Assembly (NCBI GenBank): GCA_030639395.1
Contig: DAOWCW010000006.1
Coordinates: 1-16,707 of the forward strand
DNA length: 16,707 nucleotides
From: an archaeon
GTDB lineage: Archaea; Nanoarchaeota; Nanoarchaeia; Pacearchaeales; GW2011-AR1
Reading direction: 5' to 3'
A program made the position numbers and the translations under genes. Below, in pieces: positions 6,021-12,358 of this stretch. The number at the start of each line of letters is the position of its first letter. Within the stretch, counting starts at the first letter, position 1. The notes below the pieces were generated by a model. That model was not told the DNA's origin. It worked only from the letters and a program-made list of their open reading frames with translations, and made no database searches.

Positions 6021-7122
6021 GCAAGAACATGAATATTACCAAAAAATATTAAAAATATTAGGCTCATTAACTAATTTATTTTCAGAAAGCAAAGTACCAT
6101 ATCTTGATTCTAGAATTGTTGAAAATTTGTTTTGCAGATCTTTTTCAGCAACAAATCTTTCTCGTTCAGATGTTTCTGTAGATGCATCATTAAATAAGGT
6201 AGGAATTGGGATTAAAACATTTTTAAATAAAAATGGGAAGTCCTTGCAAAAAATAGCAGAATTTAATAAAGGTAGTATCCATTTTAGAGAATTGAATCCG
6301 AAAGAATTAATTGACAAAATTACAGATTTAAGAAATGAGAGGATTGAAGCTACTAGAAGAATTTATGGATTAAATTCAATGAGGTATCATTGTGTTGTAA
6401 GAGATGAGGGAAAAATTAAAACATTTGAATGTGACATGGATTTAATTGATAAATCAACTATTGAAATAATAAAATCTGCAACAAATACGATATCATTTAA
6501 AGATTCTATTAATGAGTATTCATTCAACGTTACTAAAAGTACTTTGTTAAAAAGATTTATAACTAAAGATATTCTTTTTGAGGTAGATGTTAAAATATTA
6601 GAAGATCCATTCGAAGTTTTAGAAGAGAAATTCCAAAAAGTGAAAGAGATTTATTATAAAAAAGTGGTTTCTGAAAATCCTTTTGTAATATTGCCATTAT
6701 ATTCTCCAAAAGATATGAAGGTGCAAAAAAGAAGCGGGTTAAATCAATGGAATGCTAAGGGAAGGAAAAGGGATGCAAATGAGATTTACATTCAAATCCC
6801 AAAATGGATCCATAAAAGATTCCCTGCATTTTTCTTGCCAAGAGACATGTCGTTCAATTTGATTTTGCCAGATACAGCAATATTAGAAGCTAAAGTTTGT
6901 CAAGATGGCTCTAAGGCATTAATGAGTAAACATAATGCAGATTTAGGGAAGTGGTTGTTGAGAAAAGTATTAAATCTGGAAGAAAAAGAATTATTGACCT
7001 ATGAAAAATTACAAGAGATAGGATTAGATTCCGTAATTATAGAAAGGATTGACAGCAAAACATATTCAATAGACTTTAGACCTTCTGGCGCATACGAAGA
7101 ATTTGTTGAAAATAACAAATAA
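6010..7122 (+). CDS. Probable type II restriction endonuclease with NgoFVII-like B3 DNA-binding C-terminus
   Basis: A 370-residue protein translated from an ATG 11 bp inside the methyltransferase gene, so it is its likely partner. The C-terminal third (about 255-362: RKRDANEIYIQIPKWI, FLPRDMSFNLILPD, AKVCQDGSKALMS, DLGKWLLRKVL, GLDSVIIE, YSIDF) resembles the DNA-recognition domain of NgoFVII/BfiI-type enzymes. The N-terminal part lacks the HxK(x)4D motif of the phospholipase-D nucleases known to carry that domain. Instead it has E38, D58 and GIGIKTF with K69, then QKIAEFN, which could be a variant PD-(D/E)xK core without the usual acidic residue next to the lysine. So the binding module is recognised, the nuclease core is tentative, and cleavage is inferred from position. 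Confidence 0.78.
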   Translation: MAVEQEHEYYQKILKILGSLTNLFSESKVPYLDSRIVENLFCRSFSATNLSRSDVSVDASLNKVGIGIKTFLNKNGKSLQKIAEFNKGSIHFRELNPKELIDKITDLRNERIEATRRIYGLNSMRYHCVVRDEGKIKTFECDMDLIDKSTIEIIKSATNTISFKDSINEYSFNVTKSTLLKRFITKDILFEVDVKILEDPFEVLEEKFQKVKEIYYKKVVSENPFVILPLYSPKDMKVQKRSGLNQWNAKGRKRDANEIYIQIPKWIHKRFPAFFLPRDMSFNLILPDTAILEAKVCQDGSKALMSKHNADLGKWLLRKVLNLEEKELLTYEKLQEIGLDSVIIERIDSKTYSIDFRPSGAYEEFVENNK

Positions 7123-7141
7123 TATTTTTTAGCGTCTCTAG

Positions 7142-7212
7142 ACCCCTCACTCAAAAAACACCTTCTCAACTCCCCGAACCTTTCTTACTCTTCCAACCAT
7201 CAAACAAACCTC
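7142..7212 (-). repeat. Direct repeat: RelA 3' end (copy inside the scar)
   Basis: Matches 8352-8422 at 70 of 71 positions; the only difference is T7183 versus C8393. It includes the RelA stop codon and its last 20 or so codons. It stands immediately after the R-M block exactly as the other copy stands immediately after the kinase gene. Confidence 0.95.
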
Positions 7213-7299
7213 CCCAACCTCCCGAGGCACAACAACAAACCCAGGCTTAGCCGGAAACTTCTCTCTCAAATACTCCGAATAACTTTTCCTCTCATTCAT
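7147..7299 (-). pseudogene. Chimeric remnant: NSUN N-terminus fused in frame to RelA C-terminus
   Basis: A 50-codon open frame. Residues 1-22 (MNERKSYSEYLREKFPAKPG, then FV) match the NSUN start MDERKSYSEYLREKFPPKQG, while residues 21-50 (FVVVPREVGEVCLMVGR and onward to VEKVFFE, stop) match the RelA C-terminus FVIIPKELDEVCLMVGR. The join lies at a shared Phe-Val (TTTGT in both parents), which suggests a microhomology junction. The last 20 codons are almost identical to relA, but the 10 before them differ by several conservative changes, so the source allele was diverged or part has been gene-converted. It keeps the NSUN-type promoter at the same spacing and may be transcribed. No function is expected: it lacks every catalytic motif of either parent. 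Confidence 0.88.
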
Positions 7300-7330
7300 A
7301 AAAATTCAAAATTATCTATATATAAAAATC
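7246..7330 (-). repeat. Direct repeat copy 2: NSUN head plus its promoter
   Basis: Partner of 4856-4943 (56 of 60 identical over the head, gap-free to the TATA-like TATAAAAATC). Of the four head differences two are silent and two change residues (D2N, P17A). Confidence 0.9.
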
Positions 7331-7382
7331 TACCCAACCAACCAAAAACATCCGTTTGCACCCAAACTCTTCTTTTAACTGT

Positions 7383-7394
7383 AAAGTTTATATA
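7383..7394 (+). promoter_or_regulatory. TATA box of the APH-like kinase gene
   Basis: AAAGTTTATATA ends 22 nt before ATG 7417. It is identical over 12 bases to the box before the second R-M system, at nearly the same distance. Leaderless transcription is likely. Confidence 0.65.
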
Positions 7395-7416
7395 ATTTAA
7401 CTATTACAAGATAAAT

Positions 7417-8352
7417 ATGCATTTACTTAAAAAATATTTAGAAGAAAAATTATCTCAAAAAATTAATAATATTTCTAAATCAGGCGAGGGAGAGAATAAT
7501 AATACCTTTTTAATTGAAACCAGTGCTTCAAAATATATTGCAAAGCAAAAGAAAGACAATGTAAATTCTAATTTATTATATAACGAATATGTAATATTGA
7601 AATATTTAGAAAAAGAAAAAATTAATTTCTGTCCAAAAATAATATCCTATGATTCAAGCAGAAATATATTAATCACAGATTATTTTCCAGGTAAAATTTG
7701 TCTTGTTAAAAATATGAACAAGGACAAGTTAGATATTCTTTTAAAAAATTTATCTATACTTCATAAATTGAAATACGAAAAATTTATGAATTTTTGCAAT
7801 GATAATAAATTCAAAATACCTGTTTTGAATTCAACAGAGAAACATTTTGAACTCGTGTGCACAACCCCATATAATTATATCAAGAAAAAATGCAATGATA
7901 AAGAAATATATCAATGGATTAATGAGCATTATAAATATATGAAAAAAGAAATTTTAAAATACAAAGACGAATTAGAGTTTGTTCACGGAGATTTAAGAGA
8001 AAATATAATTGAATTTGATAATAATTTATTTTTTATAGATTGGGAGTTTGCAAGATTTACAAATGATTATTTGACAGAATTAGCAGATATAATTGTTTAT
8101 AGCGATTTACCAAAAGAAACGATTGATATTTTTGTCAACAACTATATAGAAAAAACAAAATTAAATCATAATAATTTTATTAAAAAATTATCTTTTGCGC
8201 TTAAATTTGTGAGCCTAGGAGATGTACTTTGGTCAGCTAATAAATATTTAACTTTAAAAAAAATTAAAAATCCAAATTGGACAAAGTATTATAATTTAAC
8301 AAATAAAAGAATATTAGAAAGGAACAAATATTTTGATAATTTTTTAAATTAA
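7417..8352 (+). CDS. APH/choline kinase-like phosphotransferase
   Basis: A 311-residue protein with the aminoglycoside phosphotransferase/choline kinase fold. Seen: a Gly-rich start SGEGENNNTFLI (22-33), a lysine in KYIAKQKK, the catalytic loop VHGDLRENII (H190, D192, N196) and the metal-binding IDWEFA (D208). The substrate is open: relatives phosphorylate aminoglycosides, choline, thiamine, sugars or homoserine. The gene is extremely AT-rich (many AAA, AAT and ATA codons) and G>C on its coding strand, in contrast to relA beside it. It occupies the second cargo slot, from the copied NSUN promoter to one base into the repeat before the RelA 3' end, so it is probably acquired. Its stop lies only a few bases from the convergent relA stop. 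A resistance or defence role is possible but not shown by the sequence. Confidence 0.82.
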   Translation: MHLLKKYLEEKLSQKINNISKSGEGENNNTFLIETSASKYIAKQKKDNVNSNLLYNEYVILKYLEKEKINFCPKIISYDSSRNILITDYFPGKICLVKNMNKDKLDILLKNLSILHKLKYEKFMNFCNDNKFKIPVLNSTEKHFELVCTTPYNYIKKKCNDKEIYQWINEHYKYMKKEILKYKDELEFVHGDLRENIIEFDNNLFFIDWEFARFTNDYLTELADIIVYSDLPKETIDIFVNNYIEKTKLNHNNFIKKLSFALKFVSLGDVLWSANKYLTLKKIKNPNWTKYYNLTNKRILERNKYFDNFLN

Positions 8353-8422
8353 CCCCTCACTCAAAAAACACCTTCTCAACTCCCCGAACCTTCCTTACTC
8401 TTCCAACCATCAAACAAACCTC
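8352..8422 (-). repeat. Direct repeat: native RelA 3' end
   Basis: Partner of 7142-7212 (70/71 identical). The identity starts at the boundary with the acquired kinase gene and breaks off inside the relA coding region. Confidence 0.95.
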
Positions 8423-10345
8423 ATCAAGCTCCTTAGGGATAATTACAAAATCACACTCAACACCACCATTCCCAACAACCTTCGCATTAGCATTCTTAAC
8501 AATAAACCCACCCCTCGAAATAGTATTCAGCAAATCAGCCAAAATTCCACTCCGATCCTCATACAAAATCTTCAAATTCAAAGGACGATTAAACTCCTCT
8601 TTCCAAAACACAGGAACAGCATTCTTGGGGACACCATGGCCATCCTTTGAGGACAAATTCCCGCCAACTCTAGCACAATTCTGCCTATGAACCAAAAACC
8701 GTCTATAAGATTTCGCAATCCCAATTAACTCATCCTTCGGCAAAGGATAACAGCACTTCGCAAAAGAAAACTTCACAAAAGGAAACTCAGGAGATTCCAC
8801 AAGACTATCAAAGTCATCATCATCCCTAATCTTCACACTCTGCTTCTTCGGAATAGGAATCGACTCATATCTCTTAATCCCCTTCCTAATCCCAGACTTC
8901 GCCTTCGAAGAAATAACAAACTTCAGCCAATCTCGTCTAGGTCTCTGATTTTTATTAGTCAAAATCTCAACAACACACCCATTCTTCAGGACCTCTCTCA
9001 AAGAAACAAACTTCCCATCGACCCGACCGCCAACAGCCTGCTCTCCAACTTCTTGATGAATATAATACGCAAAATCCAAAAGCGTCGCATTCTTCGGAAG
9101 CTCACGAACATCCCCCTTCGGAGTATAGCAATAAATCTTATCAGCAAACAAATCAAGTTTCAAATTCTTCATAAACTCTCTATTCGAAGAATCCCTCTGA
9201 GACTTCACCAAAGCCCTCAACCATCCAACCTTCTTTTCAAAAGAAACATCCCCATCAACTTTCTTATAATTCCAATAAGCAGCATCACCTTCTTCCGCAA
9301 ACTCATCCATCTTCTCAGTCCGAATTTGCACCTCAATCTCCTTCGACTCCCCATCTTTCCGACTTCCGACCCCTGGGCCAGCAGGGTCATGCCTATTTGA
9401 GGCCGACCCCCGACTCCCAGTTCGCAAGACCGTATGGATAGACTGATACCCATTTGACTTCGGAGAATTAATAAAATCCTTTAATCTGTCATGAATAGGC
9501 AAATACTCCTCGTGCAAAATTCCCAAAACACTATAACAATCTCTCTCGCTCTTCACAATAATCCGAATCGCATAATGATCTCTCTGCCTCTCTAGCGCAA
9601 CACCTCTCTTAATAATCTTCTCAAAAATACTCCTAATCTGTTTATTCCTCCCCTTAATCCTCACAAGACCAACCTTCGACATCAAAAGTTTTTCAAGTTC
9701 CCCTATAAACCTCCTAACAAAATGCTCTCTCTCCACTTTACTCTCCTTAAAAAAATTGGAAATCTCCTCATGCTTCCTAGGATGAATCGTCTTAAAAGCA
9801 AGATCTTCTAAATTGTTTTTAATATAATCAAGACCCAGTCTCATAGCCAAAGGCACATAAAGTTCCAAAATATCGCCCGCAATCCTCTTTTGCTCCACTC
9901 CCTTCAGCGCAGAAATAATCCGAAGATTAGCCAACTTAACAGCCAACTTAACAAAAATAATCCTAACATCATCTAATCCAGTAAGCAAAATCTTCCTAAC
10001 TACCTCAGCCTGAACCGAAGCATTACTCCTCTTAATCGTCCTAAGTTGCAACTGCCCAAAAACTATCCCCGCAATTTCCTTCCCAAAACAACCAGAAACC
10101 TCTTCGAAATCAACAACCTTCTCAGTACCATACAAAATTCCAGCAACAACACTCTCGACAGACAATCCACTCATAGCCAAAATCTCTCCAACATCAACAT
10201 TAAACTCAAACAACGATTTTCCAGAGAACTCCTTCTCTCCACCCAAACGCGACTCAATAAACTCAAGTGCTTCCCCTATCAATCGCAAATCCTTTTTGGA
10301 ATAATTTTTCTTACAAAACTCAAGAAATCTTTCGTCATTTTTCAT
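8357..10345 (-). CDS. relA: Long RelA/SpoT homologue, synthetase-type (p)ppGpp enzyme
   Basis: A 662-residue RSH protein with all long-form domains. The HD-like domain (1-180) is degenerate: the LLHDxxED position reads ILYGTEK (70-76), and the later basic/aspartate block reads KLAVKLANLR, so hydrolysis is probably lost. The synthetase domain (about 230-361) keeps RNKQIRSIFEKI, DHYAIRIIV (D256), RLKDFINSPKSNGYQSIHT and EIEVQIRTEKM. Then come TGS (about 398-465, YCYTPKGDVRELP), a conserved basic stretch RRDWLKFV, a zinc-finger-like FAKCCYPLP with VHRQNC, and an ACT domain from 588. Residues about 308-335 between IHT and EIEVQ are roughly 20 longer than usual and carry a GC-rich repeat insert. 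It should make (p)ppGpp from ATP and GTP/GDP. Long RSH proteins are rare in archaea. The TATA-like box at 10367-10374 is 21 nt before the ATG. Confidence 0.93.
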   Translation of the reverse strand: MKNDERFLEFCKKNYSKKDLRLIGEALEFIESRLGGEKEFSGKSLFEFNVDVGEILAMSGLSVESVVAGILYGTEKVVDFEEVSGCFGKEIAGIVFGQLQLRTIKRSNASVQAEVVRKILLTGLDDVRIIFVKLAVKLANLRIISALKGVEQKRIAGDILELYVPLAMRLGLDYIKNNLEDLAFKTIHPRKHEEISNFFKESKVEREHFVRRFIGELEKLLMSKVGLVRIKGRNKQIRSIFEKIIKRGVALERQRDHYAIRIIVKSERDCYSVLGILHEEYLPIHDRLKDFINSPKSNGYQSIHTVLRTGSRGSASNRHDPAGPGVGSRKDGESKEIEVQIRTEKMDEFAEEGDAAYWNYKKVDGDVSFEKKVGWLRALVKSQRDSSNREFMKNLKLDLFADKIYCYTPKGDVRELPKNATLLDFAYYIHQEVGEQAVGGRVDGKFVSLREVLKNGCVVEILTNKNQRPRRDWLKFVISSKAKSGIRKGIKRYESIPIPKKQSVKIRDDDDFDSLVESPEFPFVKFSFAKCCYPLPKDELIGIAKSYRRFLVHRQNCARVGGNLSSKDGHGVPKNAVPVFWKEEFNRPLNLKILYEDRSGILADLLNTISRGGFIVKNANAKVVGNGGVECDFVIIPKELDEVCLMVGRVRKVRGVEKVFFE
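9359..9418 (-). repeat. VGSR-type in-frame insert inside relA
   Basis: The plus strand starts with CCGACTTCCGACC, closely like the map unit CCGACATCCGACC, and ends with CCGACCCCCGACTCCC. Between them lies an inverted repeat CCCTG-GGCCAG-CAGGG. The gene reads it as GSRGSASNRHD and PAGPGVGSRK, in the synthetase domain loop just before EIEVQIRT. Confidence 0.75.
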
Positions 10346-10366
10346 AATAAAACAAGCAGACCCAAA

Positions 10367-10374
10367 TTAATAAA
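10367..10374 (-). promoter_or_regulatory. TATA-like box of relA
   Basis: The minus strand reads ACTTTATTAATTT; TTTATTAA ends 21 nt before ATG 10345. The spacing is the same as at the NSUN promoter, so a leaderless transcript is likely. The 108-bp gap to 10454 is a divergent intergenic region. Confidence 0.55.
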
Positions 10375-10453
10375 GTTTGACCACAACCTACATCTAGCAA
10401 TAAACATATCCCATCCCAACAATCCTTATTAACACAACCTCTTTCTCTCAACC

Positions 10454-11590
10454 ATGCCATCCGAAAACAAAGCAGTCCACCTCATCATCACAAACCTAAT
10501 TCGCCTCATCCTCTTTCTAACCTTCATTTACGCCACAACATCCGCCCGAACTCTAGTCCAAGCAGTCTCCATCATCGCACTCCTAATAACCTTCATCCCA
10601 ACAATCCTAAATAAACTCTTCCACATCCAAATTCCCTCAAGCTTCGAAATCATCTATCTCATGTTTGTCTACGGACTCCTAACATTAGGCGAACTTAGGG
10701 GGCTCTATCACGGCTCAATCTGGTGGAGCATCCTAATGACATTCACAGCATCTCTCGCTCTCGGATTCACCGGACTAAGTATTATCCATGTCCTCCACAA
10801 AACAAACCGAATCAACACAAATCCACTTCTCGCCGCAATCCTCATCTTTGCCCTAACTCTCTCTTTCGCCACACTATGGGAAATCTTCGAGTTCACCCTA
10901 GACACAATAATACATTCCGGTCTCCAAAAAAATCTCACCGATACAATGCAAGACCTTTCTATCAACGTTCTAGGCGCCCTCCTAGTCTCAATAGCAGGAT
11001 ACAATCACATCAGAACCGGAAGTTCAAAATTAGCAAGTACATTCATAACTCAGACTCTAGAAAAAAACCCGTTCTTTCTAGGCCCAAAAAGAATAGAAAA
11101 AAATCCAACAAAAAGAACACAAGACATAATTCAAATAGGAGAAACTAGCAAGATAGAATTCAAATCAACTCTGCGAACAAATCTTTACACAAAACAGCAA
11201 GATAAAAAGATGGGATTAAGCGTCCTGAAAACAATAGTAGCATTTCTAAATACAAAAGGTGGAAATCTATTAGTTGGAGTAGGCGATAATAAAGAAATCT
11301 TAGGATTAGAAATAGACAATTTTCAAAACGACGACAAAATAAATCTTCATCTAACAAATCTAATCAAAGTGCACATTGGCAACGAATTTCTTCCTTTCAT
11401 CAAATTTACAATAGTTCAAATTCACGATAAAAAAATACTCCTAATAATATGCAAAGAAAGCAAAAAACGAGTTTTTCTAAAATACGAAAACAAAGAAGAA
11501 TTCTATGTTCGAAACGGACCCGCCAGCATCAAACTAGAAGGCAATGCCCTAATAGATTACATTAATTACAGATTCCCAAGCACGAACTAA
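10454..11590 (+). CDS. YjdF-like membrane domain fused to an AlbA_2/Schlafen-like domain
   Basis: A 378-residue two-part protein. Residues 1-190 hold about six membrane segments (about 10-30, 36-56, 63-80, 91-112, 123-142, 168-184) with GLYHGSIWWSIL, LWEIFEFTLD (141-150) and DTMQDLSINVLGAL (163-176), which match the YjdF/DUF2238 family of unknown function. After a polar linker, residues 225-375 match the AlbA_2 putative nucleic-acid-binding domain: KIEFKSTLR, AFLNTKGGNLLVGVGD (263-278), EILGLE, EEFYVRNGPAS (348-358). I infer a membrane-anchored protein with a cytoplasmic DNA/RNA-binding or Schlafen-like end. The N-terminal half is C-rich and the C-terminal half A-rich in base use, possibly reflecting two origins of the fusion. 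It converges on the 11637 membrane protein gene. The fusion itself is clear; the activity is unknown. Confidence 0.75.
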   Translation: MPSENKAVHLIITNLIRLILFLTFIYATTSARTLVQAVSIIALLITFIPTILNKLFHIQIPSSFEIIYLMFVYGLLTLGELRGLYHGSIWWSILMTFTASLALGFTGLSIIHVLHKTNRINTNPLLAAILIFALTLSFATLWEIFEFTLDTIIHSGLQKNLTDTMQDLSINVLGALLVSIAGYNHIRTGSSKLASTFITQTLEKNPFFLGPKRIEKNPTKRTQDIIQIGETSKIEFKSTLRTNLYTKQQDKKMGLSVLKTIVAFLNTKGGNLLVGVGDNKEILGLEIDNFQNDDKINLHLTNLIKVHIGNEFLPFIKFTIVQIHDKKILLIICKESKKRVFLKYENKEEFYVRNGPASIKLEGNALIDYINYRFPSTN

Positions 11591-11616
11591 AGTCCAATAT
11601 TTTAATCTACACTACT

Positions 11617-11640
11617 TTAGAAAAATCAAAAATTTTCTAA
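11617..11640. terminator. Inverted repeat between convergent stops (possible bidirectional terminator)
   Basis: TTAGAAAA (11617-11624), an 8-base loop, then its exact complement TTTTCTAA (11633-11640), which includes the stop codon of the membrane protein gene. It lies in the 46-bp gap between two convergent genes, and T-rich DNA follows on both strands. It is AT-only apart from one G/C pair, so it is a weak hairpin. Confidence 0.4.
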
Positions 11641-12254
11641 TGCCAGTGTCCGCATTCCAAGCAAGGTCGATCCAAAAACAAAATAGGAAACACAATATCA
11701 GAAACACAACACGGAATATAAACAGCCAAAAATACTAAACCAGAAATCAGCAAAATTCCCCAAACATTCAAAGCCACAGAAAACGCTAATAAATAAAACA
11801 AGCTAGCAAAAATAGACAAAAATACATGCAACATATGACTCGCCCGAAACAAATCAGAATACATTCCCAAAACCGCTCCAAAAAAAGCAACGCCCAAAAT
11901 TAAAACAGGTTCTTCAAAAATAGGCAAATGAAAATGAGTATGAAGCGAAAACAAATTTCCAGCCAAAAAAGGAAGTAGCACGTCACTCAAACTTCCAACT
12001 AAAATCGCGCCACCCATTCCAATAAAGACACTCCCCAATACAGATTTCTTATACTTCCAATAAATCGCAGAAGTAGCAACAGCAGAAACTGCAACATGAG
12101 CAGGGTGAACAATCTCAAACAATTCTTCCGAAGGAACTCGCCCAATCAAATAAAAAATCGCAACCAAAACACCAGCCACCAAACTAGCAATCAACGTAAA
12201 AGGCAAATGTTCTTTTAGCTCACGCAAAACTGCATCACTCTTTTTCATCACCAT
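11637..12254 (-). CDS. Polytopic membrane protein rich in His/Cys motifs, unknown function
   Basis: A 205-residue protein with about six hydrophobic spans (roughly 18-38, 50-66, 72-98, 113-131, 141-162, 164-186). It carries polar motifs unusual for a plain membrane anchor: VHPAHVAVSA (H50, H53), GSLSDVLLP, HTHFHLP (H105, H107, H109), SHMLH (H140, H143), IPCCVSDIVFP (C182, C183, D186) and the C-terminal CLECGHWH (C198, C201, H203, H205). The pattern suggests transition-metal binding or transport, but I cannot name a family with confidence. The start is ATG 12254 or, six bases in, ATG 12248; no Shine-Dalgarno decides. It stands alone: convergent with the YjdF-AlbA_2 gene and 104 bp downstream of the ROK gene on the same strand. 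Function is open. Confidence 0.6.
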   Translation of the reverse strand: MVMKKSDAVLRELKEHLPFTLIASLVAGVLVAIFYLIGRVPSEELFEIVHPAHVAVSAVATSAIYWKYKKSVLGSVFIGMGGAILVGSLSDVLLPFLAGNLFSLHTHFHLPIFEEPVLILGVAFFGAVLGMYSDLFRASHMLHVFLSIFASLFYLLAFSVALNVWGILLISGLVFLAVYIPCCVSDIVFPILFLDRPCLECGHWH

Positions 12255-12358
12255 AAATAAAACTACAAAACATGTTTTAAATTACTTGCCATTAATAAAA
12301 AAATAACAACTTAAACAAGCCAAGCAAACTTCTTTTTTAAGCGATAGTGTTCTAAATA

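Larger units (their letters stand above)
7123..7416. other. Scar interval between the two cargo blocks
   Basis: This 294-bp interval holds, in order, a short AT-rich tail, a copy of the RelA 3' end (7142-7212), a copy of the NSUN 5' end and promoter (7246-7330), about 50 bp without recognisable features, and the TATA box of the kinase gene. The only open frame in it is the fusion remnant at 7147-7299. Confidence 0.85.

Noticed and set aside
6010..7122. Calling the second endonuclease a phospholipase-D type nuclease
   Set aside because: No HxK(x)4D motif was found in the protein, although its C-terminal domain is of the kind that often accompanies one.
7142..8422. The RelA 3'-end repeats as att sites of an integrative element carrying the kinase
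   Set aside because: Regeneration of a gene's 3' end is typical of integrases, but no integrase is present and the NSUN head in the same interval is better explained by duplication or unequal recombination. It remains a weaker alternative.
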